Shown here one piece after another: positions 58,706-64,000 of a DNA stretch of 64,000 nt. A model generated the notes under the pieces. That model made no database searches, was not told the origin of the DNA, and worked only from the letters and a program-made list of their open reading frames with translations. The stretch comes from Cellulosimicrobium funkei (lineage in GTDB: Bacteria; Actinomycetota; Actinomycetes; Actinomycetales; Cellulomonadaceae), in contig NZ_SOZH01000008.1 of NCBI RefSeq assembly GCF_004519295.1, positions 62,001 to 126,000 on the forward strand, written 5' to 3'. A program made the translations under genes and the position numbers. Position 1 is the first letter of the stretch. Every line of letters begins with the position of its first letter.

Positions 58706-59478
58706 CAGGCGGCCTTGTCCTCGGGCAACGACCACTCGGGGACCATCGTCTTGAGCCGCTCGTCGATGACCCGGGCGCGCGAGCCCGCCTGGATCGACAT
58801 GTAGCCCTCGAGGAGGACGTGGAGCCGCTCGATCTCGAGGTCGGACAGGCGCTTGAGCTTCGCGCCGATGGGCAGCCAGATGAAGTTGGCGGAGAGGATG
58901 CCCCACAGGGTCGCGATGAACGCCGCGGCGATCATGTGCCCGAGCTTCTCGGGCTCGGACAGGTTCTCCAGCACGTGGGTCAGCGAGACGACGGTGCCGA
59001 CGATGCCGATCGTGGGGGCGTAGCCGCCGATCGCGTTGAAGAAGTCGTACGCGACGGCGTCCTCGCGGGCCTTGGTCTCGATCCGCTCCTCGAGCAGGGT
59101 GCGCAGCTGCTCGGCGTCCGAGCCGTCGGCGAGCGACTGCAGCGCGCTGCGCTGGAACGGGTCGTCCGTCTTCTGGGACTCTGCCTCGAGGGCGAGCAGG
59201 CCGCCGTCGTTCTGGACGATCTCCGCGGCCCGGACGACCTCCTCGATGGCCTCCGCGGGACGCGGCGCCTTGCCCGTGAACGCGCGCGGCAGCGTCTTGA
59301 AGGCCCGGACCGAGTCCTTGAGCGTCCCCGACGCGACGGCGGCGAAGATGCTCGCCCCGAACACGAGGATGATCGGTGCCGGGAGCAGGATCGAGGTGAT
59401 CTGCGACCCCTCGAGGTACACCATCGCGATGAGCGAGCCGAACGCGACGAGGATGCCGATGATGGTTGCGGGGTCCAT
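58705..59478 (-). CDS. motA: Flagellar stator protein MotA
   Basis: Proton-channel stator subunit, 257 residues with four transmembrane segments. Features are MDPATIIGILVAFGSLIAMVYLEG, the cytoplasmic charged loop (RPAEAIEEVVRAAEIVQNDGGLLALE), the torque-relevant EERIETKAREDAVAYDFFNAIGGYAPTIGIVGTVVSLTHVLENL and AAAFIATLWGILSANFIWLPIGAKLKRLSDLE. The start is 3 bp after flbD. Confidence 0.96.
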   Translation of the reverse strand: MDPATIIGILVAFGSLIAMVYLEGSQITSILLPAPIILVFGASIFAAVASGTLKDSVRAFKTLPRAFTGKAPRPAEAIEEVVRAAEIVQNDGGLLALEAESQKTDDPFQRSALQSLADGSDAEQLRTLLEERIETKAREDAVAYDFFNAIGGYAPTIGIVGTVVSLTHVLENLSEPEKLGHMIAAAFIATLWGILSANFIWLPIGAKLKRLSDLEIERLHVLLEGYMSIQAGSRARVIDERLKTMVPEWSLPEDKAA

Positions 59479-59481
59479 GGC

Positions 59482-59793
59482 CTACTTCGTCCTCGTGTCG
59501 GGCAGGGGTGCGAGGGCGACCGGGCGGTCGCCGGGGGCGGGGGCGTCGTCGGGCGCGGACCGGACGACCTCGAGCGGTGCGCGCTCGGCGGGGGCGGGCA
59601 GGGAGCGCGCGAGCGCGAGCACGCGCGCCTTGTGCTCCTCGACGAGGCGGATCACGACCTCCATGGGCTCGGTCACGATGTAGCGCGAGCCGTCGATGAG
59701 CGTCACGCGCGTGTCCGGGTTGGTCTCGACGCGGGCCACCAGGTCCGCGTTGATCGCGATGCGCTCGGAGCTGAAGCGCGTGAGGACGATCAC
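59482..59793 (-). CDS. flbD: FlbD-family flagellar protein
   Basis: A 103-residue member of the small FlbD family (PF06289), which precedes motAB in many Gram-positive flagellar operons: MIVLTRFSSERIAINADLVARVETNPDTRVTLIDGSRYIVTEPMEVVIRLVEEHK is the conserved core and the last 45 residues are a Pro/Ala-rich extension. It is unrelated to the Caulobacter FlbD sigma-54 activator of the same name. Molecular role unknown; it probably aids stator function. Confidence 0.88.
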   Translation of the reverse strand: MIVLTRFSSERIAINADLVARVETNPDTRVTLIDGSRYIVTEPMEVVIRLVEEHKARVLALARSLPAPAERAPLEVVRSAPDDAPAPGDRPVALAPLPDTRTK

Positions 59794-59894
59794 GGCTCTC
59801 CCTTCGGGTGGGACGGGTCCGGGTCAGGTGCGGACGGGTTCGGGACGGAGGTGCGGGTCTGGGGTCGGTGCGGGGTCCGGTCCGGGGTTCGGTG

Positions 59895-59925
59895 GGGTGC
59901 CTCCCGGTCGGGCCGGGAGGCACCC
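59895..59925 (-). terminator. Hairpin terminator after flgE
   Basis: A 13-bp perfect stem (59895-59907 with 59913-59925, arm GGGTGCCTCCCGG) with a 5-nt loop lies 14 bp beyond the flgE stop. The adjoining sequence to 59820 is a run of imperfect GGTCCGGG/GGTGCGGG units. Confidence 0.65.
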
Positions 59926-59938
59926 AACCGCCCCCGGG

Positions 59939-61120
59939 TCAGCGCTTGAGGTTGACGAGCTCGGTGAGCACCTCGTCGGACGTCGTGATCACGCGCGAGT
60001 TCGCCTGGAACCCGCGCTGCGACACGATGAGGTTGGTGAACTCCTGCGAGAGGTCGACGTTCGACATCTCGAGAGCGCCCGCGGTGATCGAGCCGAGGCC
60101 CGGGTCGCCCGCGGCGCCGACCAGCAGGTCGCCCGAGTACTGCGTCGCCGCGAAGAGCGAGTCGCCCGCCTTCTCGAGCCCGCCGGCGTTGGTGAACGTC
60201 GCGAGCGCGACCTGGCCGAGGACCTCGGTCCGGCCGTTCGAGTAGCGGCCGACGATCGAGCCGTCGCCGGAGACCGAGTACGACGTGAGCGACCCGGCGG
60301 CCCCGCCGTCCTTGCTCGCCACGGCGACGTTCGACAGCCCCGCGTACGAGGTGAGCGCGTCGAGACCGACCGTCACCCCGCCGACGGCGAGGGACCCGCC
60401 GCCGGTCAGGGCACCACCCGTGAACGTGAGGGCCTGCGGGCCCGCGAGCGTCGCGCCGGTCGCGCCGTCGCGGGCGCTCACGGACCAGCCGCCGGCGGCG
60501 GCCGTGAAGACGAGCGAGAGCTTGCTCGCCCGGCCCGCCGCGTCGAAGACCTCGACGTCGCGCACGAGCTCGGTGCCGTCCGCGGCGTCCGAGGGCAGGT
60601 TGCCCCCGAACGTCACGCCCGTGGTCGCGCGGGGCGGGATCACGTCCCCGACGGGGATCGTGAGGTTGCCGAGCGGGCTGCTCGTGTTCACCACGCCGTC
60701 GGTGGCGGTCCAGCCCTGGACGAGGTCGCCGCTCGCGTTGACGAGCCGGCCCGCGCCGTCGAACGTGAACCCGCCGTTGCGCGTGTAGTACGCCTGGCCG
60801 CCCCGCTCGACGACGAAGAACCCGTCGCCGTCGATCATGAGGTCGGTCGGGACGCCCGTCGTCTGCGCGGCGCCCTGGGTGAACTGCGTCGTGATGGCGG
60901 CCGTCGTGACGCCGAGGCCGATCTGCGCGGGGTTCGCGCCGCCGACCTGCTGGTCGGGCGCGACACCCGCCGCGACGAGCTGGGACAGCGTGTCCTGGAA
61001 CTGGGTGCGCGAGGACTTGAAGCCCGTCGTGTTGACGTTCGCGATGTTGTTGCCCGTGACGTCCAGCATGTTCTGGTGGGCGCGCAGGCCGGAGATTCCG
61101 GTGTTGAGGGAGCGGAGCAC
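59939..61120 (-). CDS. flgE: Flagellar hook protein FlgE
   Basis: Main hook subunit, 393 residues. The N-terminal heptad coil and rod signature MLRSLNTGISGLRAHQNMLDVTGNNIANVNTTGFKSSRTQFQDTLSQL, the mid motif DLMIDGDGFFVVERGGQAYYTRNGGFTFDGAGRLVNASGDLVQGW and the C-terminal LEMSNVDLSQEFTNLIVSQRGFQANSRVITTSDEVLTELVNLKR are complete. The start is GTG with AAAGGA upstream. It follows flgD by 15 bp, and a terminator closes the nlpC-fliK-flgD-flgE unit. Confidence 0.96.
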   Translation of the reverse strand: MLRSLNTGISGLRAHQNMLDVTGNNIANVNTTGFKSSRTQFQDTLSQLVAAGVAPDQQVGGANPAQIGLGVTTAAITTQFTQGAAQTTGVPTDLMIDGDGFFVVERGGQAYYTRNGGFTFDGAGRLVNASGDLVQGWTATDGVVNTSSPLGNLTIPVGDVIPPRATTGVTFGGNLPSDAADGTELVRDVEVFDAAGRASKLSLVFTAAAGGWSVSARDGATGATLAGPQALTFTGGALTGGGSLAVGGVTVGLDALTSYAGLSNVAVASKDGGAAGSLTSYSVSGDGSIVGRYSNGRTEVLGQVALATFTNAGGLEKAGDSLFAATQYSGDLLVGAAGDPGLGSITAGALEMSNVDLSQEFTNLIVSQRGFQANSRVITTSDEVLTELVNLKR

Positions 61121-61135
61121 GAGAGTCCTTTCGGG

Positions 61136-61624
61136 TCAGGCGGCGGAGCTGCCGTGGTCGTCGGTGGCGCCGTCCGTGGCTGCCGGGGTCCCGGTGGCAT
61201 CCGTGCTGACCGAGGAGGTGACGGCGGAGACGTGGTCGAGGTCGACCGTCACCCCGCCGATCGTCACGGTGGGTACCGCGTCGCGGTACGACACCGCGGT
61301 GGCGGTGCCCGTGTGCTCGACGCCGTCGGCGTCGAGGTAGGAGACCTTGTTGCCCAGGAGGTCGGCGGCCGACTGGCGCATCTGGAGCGCGAACGACTCC
61401 TCGACGAGCCCGCTCATCCGCGTGAGCGCCTCCATCATGGCGAGCGACGTCGTCTGCGAGACGATCTCGCCGGTGTCCATGGAGCTGGACGGGTCCTGGT
61501 TGCGCAGCTGGGTCACGAGGAGCCCGAGGAAGAGCTCGCTGTCGTACTCCTGCTTGGGCGCGCGCACGCTCTTCGTGGCATACATCGATGCCGGCGCCGG
61601 CGCGCTCACGGGTTCGACGGGCAC
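61136..61624 (-). CDS. flgD: Flagellar hook capping protein FlgD
   Basis: Scaffold for hook assembly, 162 residues, at the short end of the family. The conserved N-terminal region SELFLGLLVTQLRNQDPSSSMDTGEIVSQTTSLAMMEALTRM is clear; a small Tudor-like part (LLGNKVSYLDADGVEHTGTATAVSYRDAVPTVTIGGVTVDL) follows. There is no large FLG Ig-like insertion. GTG start with GAGGAGAGGA upstream. Confidence 0.9.
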   Translation of the reverse strand: MPVEPVSAPAPASMYATKSVRAPKQEYDSELFLGLLVTQLRNQDPSSSMDTGEIVSQTTSLAMMEALTRMSGLVEESFALQMRQSAADLLGNKVSYLDADGVEHTGTATAVSYRDAVPTVTIGGVTVDLDHVSAVTSSVSTDATGTPAATDGATDDHGSSAA

Positions 61625-61637
61625 GTGGTTCCTCTCC

Positions 61638-63212
61638 TCAGACGAGGACGTCGAGGCGCCGGGCGGCGCCGTACGTCCTGCCGACCACTGTCGGCTCGGT
61701 CTCGGGCTCGGTGGCCCCTCGGTGCGGGCGGGCCGGGCCGCGGTCGTGCGCGCCGGGCTCCTGCGGGTCGCGACGCGCGCCGGACCCGTCCGCGGTGGCG
61801 CCGCGGCCGTCCCGACCGTCCCGACTATCGACAGCCGCGCCCGGTGCTCCCGCGTCCGCGACGGTGACCGACGACGCCCCGCCCGCGATGCCCGCGAGGT
61901 CGCGCCGCAGGTCGGCGACGATGGCGCGCAGCGCCTCGCGGCCCGTGTCGTGCGGCGCGTAGAGCTCGATGCGCAGGTCACCGCCCGCGACGTGCGCGCG
62001 GACCGTCACGGGCCCGAGGTTCTCGGGCGTCACGGAGAGCGTGAGCACGTGGTCGCCGTCGCCCGCCTCGGCGAGCCGGACGACGGGCCCGGCGACCTGG
62101 GCGTGCAGCGGCTGTGCCGGGTGCGACGCGGCCGCCGGGGCGGTCACCGCGGGCGCGCCGACGGCGGCCGGTGCGGCAGGGGCCGCGACGGGGGCGGCGG
62201 CGAGGAGCTCCGCGGCGGCCCGCGGCGCGGCGTCCGGCGCGAGGGTCGTGCCCTCCGGGCCGGTCGGGACCGGTGACGTCACGCCGTCCGCCTCCCCCGG
62301 TGCAGGGGCGACGGCGACGCCCCCCGAGCTGGTCGGCGCACCCGGCGCGGCGGGGACCGGCGCACCCGGCGTGGCGGGGACCGGACCCGGCGGCGGGGTC
62401 GTGGTCGTCCCGGCCCCGGGCCCGGCGCTCGCCAGGGGTCCGGCCGTCGCGACGGCCTCTCCGGCACCACCGCTCGCCCGCGTCGCGGCGGGCACCGTCA
62501 CCGGGCCGTCCGCCGTCGCCGTCGCGTCGGACGACCACGGTGCACCGGTCGGCGTCCGAGCCTCGCCCGGCCCGGCCGCCGCCGCGGTGCCGACCGCCGA
62601 GGCGGTGCCGGCCGCCGAGGCTGCGCCGGGTGCGCCCGGGCGGTCGCCCGTGGCCGGGGCAGCCGTGGACGCGTCCGGGGCGCCCGCGGCGTCGGCCGAC
62701 GACGCGGCGCGCGTCGGACCGTGCTCGTCGCCGGGCGCCGCGTCGTCCGCGACGGCGGCAGCTGCCGCGCCGTCCGGCGTGGCGGTGCCGGCGAGCGCGC
62801 CGTCGAGACCGACGGGCGCCGCGTCGGGGAGCACCGGCAGGCCCGGCAGGCCGACGGGCACGGGCGGCACGGCGGGCCGACCGTCCGCGGCGGTGGCGCC
62901 GTCCGCCGAGGAGTCGGCGCCGGGGGCCCCGGTGGCCGCGGGCCCGTCGGTCGAGGACCCGTCGGTCGAGAGCCCGGCGGTCGGGGTGCTGCCGGTCGAG
63001 GACTCGGCGGTGGTCGCGCCGTCGTCGACGGCCCGGTCGGCAGGGGTGCCCCCGCGAGCGCGCGCGGGCTCCGGGCGGCCGCGGGCCGCCTCGCCGAGCG
63101 CGGCGTCGAAGCTGCGGCCGAACGCGTCGGCCGAGGCTCCGGACGCCGCCCGGGGCCGCGCCGTCGTGGCCGGTGCCGGAGCCGCGACCAGGGCGTTCGT
63201 GGTCAGGGTCAT
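61638..63212 (-). CDS. fliK: Flagellar hook-length control protein FliK
   Basis: Molecular ruler and export-switch trigger. The 524-residue protein is mainly an Ala/Pro/Gly/Thr low-complexity ruler (about 20-365). The folded FliK C-terminal domain spans about 370-460: VVRLAEAGDGDHVLTLSVTPENLGPVTVRAHVAGGDLRIELYAPHDTGREALRAIVADLRRDLAGI, with the usual L-x-P-x-x-L-G-x-V motif. A Gly/Arg/Asp-rich tail ends the protein. ATG after GAGGAGG. The identity is positional plus the C-terminal motif. Confidence 0.9.
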   Translation of the reverse strand: MTLTTNALVAAPAPATTARPRAASGASADAFGRSFDAALGEAARGRPEPARARGGTPADRAVDDGATTAESSTGSTPTAGLSTDGSSTDGPAATGAPGADSSADGATAADGRPAVPPVPVGLPGLPVLPDAAPVGLDGALAGTATPDGAAAAAVADDAAPGDEHGPTRAASSADAAGAPDASTAAPATGDRPGAPGAASAAGTASAVGTAAAAGPGEARTPTGAPWSSDATATADGPVTVPAATRASGGAGEAVATAGPLASAGPGAGTTTTPPPGPVPATPGAPVPAAPGAPTSSGGVAVAPAPGEADGVTSPVPTGPEGTTLAPDAAPRAAAELLAAAPVAAPAAPAAVGAPAVTAPAAASHPAQPLHAQVAGPVVRLAEAGDGDHVLTLSVTPENLGPVTVRAHVAGGDLRIELYAPHDTGREALRAIVADLRRDLAGIAGGASSVTVADAGAPGAAVDSRDGRDGRGATADGSGARRDPQEPGAHDRGPARPHRGATEPETEPTVVGRTYGAARRLDVLV

Positions 63213-63223
63213 TGTGGTCCTCC

Positions 63224-63949
63224 TCAGCCGATCACGCGGCGGATGGTCGTCACGGAGGCGTCGCTGACGTCCGTGATCTCGACGGTGCGGCCGGGCTTGG
63301 GCGCGTGGATCATCTGCCCGTCGCCCAGGTAGATGCCGATGTGCTTGCCCCCGCGCTGCACCACGAGGTCGCCGGGTCGCGCCTCGGCGAGCGAGCCGAC
63401 CTCGGTCCCCTGGCGCATCTGGTCGCGCGCGACGCGCGGCAGGTCGACGCCGTGCGCGGAGTACACGAGCTGGACGAGGCCCGAGCAGTCGAGGCCGCCC
63501 TCGCCGAGGCTCTCGCCGCCCCACACGTACGGCACGCCGAGGTACTGGCGCGCCGTCTCGACGACCGACCGTCCCGCCGCGCCGTCGGTCGCGCCGTCCG
63601 GCGCGGTCGCCGGGCCGGCGGGCGCAGCGGGGGCGGCCGGCGCGACGGCTGCCGCCGCCGCGGCGCCCGGCGACGCACCCGCCCCGAACAGCGCGCTGCG
63701 CGCGAGCTCGTCGGCGCCGGTCGCCCCGGACAGCGTGCCGAGCAGGCGCCCGACCACGTCCGAGCCGGTGCCCGCCGCGCCCGTCGTCGGCAGCGCCGAG
63801 AGCGCCGAGAGCGCCGACGCGAAGTCGGTCGCGCTCGTGGACGACGACGACGCCGCCGTCGACCGGCCGGGGGCGGCCACGACGTCGTGCAGCGCCACGA
63901 TCTCCGTGCGGATCTCGCCCACGCGGGCGAGCGCCTGGGTCATGCTCAC
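63224..63949 (-). CDS. NlpC/P60 peptidoglycan hydrolase in the flagellar operon
   Basis: A predicted cell-wall endopeptidase of family C40, 241 residues. The C-terminal domain (about 125-241) has the catalytic Cys in GGLDCSGLVQLVYSAHG, His in GGKHIGIYLGDG and a third polar His in MIHAPKPG. The N-terminal 125 residues are low-complexity Ala/Ser/Thr with no signal peptide, so export probably goes through the flagellar apparatus, as for FlgJ. Its place between fliJ-like and fliK genes suggests it opens peptidoglycan for rod or hook passage. The start is either GTG 63949 or ATG 63943. Confidence 0.85.
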   Translation of the reverse strand: MSMTQALARVGEIRTEIVALHDVVAAPGRSTAASSSSTSATDFASALSALSALPTTGAAGTGSDVVGRLLGTLSGATGADELARSALFGAGASPGAAAAAAVAPAAPAAPAGPATAPDGATDGAAGRSVVETARQYLGVPYVWGGESLGEGGLDCSGLVQLVYSAHGVDLPRVARDQMRQGTEVGSLAEARPGDLVVQRGGKHIGIYLGDGQMIHAPKPGRTVEITDVSDASVTTIRRVIG

Positions 63950-64000
63950 GTCGTCGACCCCCCGGCCGTCGTGCGCCGCGCGGCCGAGGCGATCTCGTCG
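63946..64000 (-). CDS. C-terminal end of an upstream flagellar gene, possibly fliJ (partial)
   Basis: A reading frame entering from the window edge ends in TGA at 63946-63948, overlapping the NlpC/P60 GTG start by 4 nt (GTGA). Only 17 residues are visible (DEIASAARRTTAGGSTT). The coupling and the usual gene order make fliJ the best guess, but the fragment alone proves nothing. Confidence 0.35.
   Translation of the reverse strand, partial: DEIASAARRTTAGGSTT

Overview
The window comes from a high-GC, motile, saprophytic actinobacterium. Codon third positions are strongly G/C, several genes start with GTG and appear leaderless, and a lateral L-arabinose regulon sits beside radA-disA, a glp regulon and an actinobacterial-type flagellar cluster. 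The many secreted plant-polysaccharide hydrolases together with flagella point to Cellulomonadaceae or Promicromonosporaceae. That placement is an inference; no rRNA marker is present.

Region 1 (about 1-24.9 kb, all minus strand) is an arabinan/arabinoside utilisation locus. Four large secreted multidomain enzymes (two GH43-type, one GH127 beta-L-arabinofuranosidase, one GH51 alpha-L-arabinofuranosidase) end in the same roughly 94-residue C-terminal module. They are followed by a two-permease sugar ABC transporter of the YtfQ-YtfR-YtfT-YjfF type, then araA, araB-araD and a LacI-family regulator. Five near-identical palindromes (TGTGAGCGCTCACA type) lie upstream of the GH51 gene, the transporter and araB, and define a local regulon. 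Extracellular enzymes release L-arabinose or arabinosides, the transporter imports them, and AraA/AraB/AraD convert them to D-xylulose 5-phosphate.

Region 2 (24.9-34.7 kb) is mostly housekeeping: proC, a membrane-anchored protein, a TVGYGD potassium channel, radA, disA (c-di-AMP synthase), a methyltransferase, a membrane-anchored secreted protein, mutY, an ArgA-like acetyltransferase and a SorC-type regulator. Region 3 (34.6-39.3 kb) is glycerol use: glpD, glpF and glpK, each followed by a strong hairpin, with the SorC regulator divergent from glpD. Region 4 (39.3-49.2 kb) holds a PNPOx-like protein, an S33 peptidase, a secreted proline-rich protein with a C-terminal membrane anchor, a MalT-type LuxR regulator, a hypothetical, and a tandem pair that looks like a divergent sigma factor plus a one-pass membrane partner.

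Region 5 (49.2-64 kb, minus strand) is the 3' part of a flagellar cluster, reading from the window edge: (fliJ?) - NlpC/P60 hydrolase - fliK - flgD - flgE - flbD - motA - motB - fliM - fliN - fliO - fliP - fliQ - fliR - flhB - flhA - flhF-like - csrA. Unusual points are a FliM without the N-terminal CheY-binding motif, a FliN with a long N-terminal extension, an FlhF whose P-loop is destroyed, and a recurring GCATAGG element in the three main breaks of the 3' half of the cluster. The same element also lies upstream of the secreted proline-rich protein in region 4.
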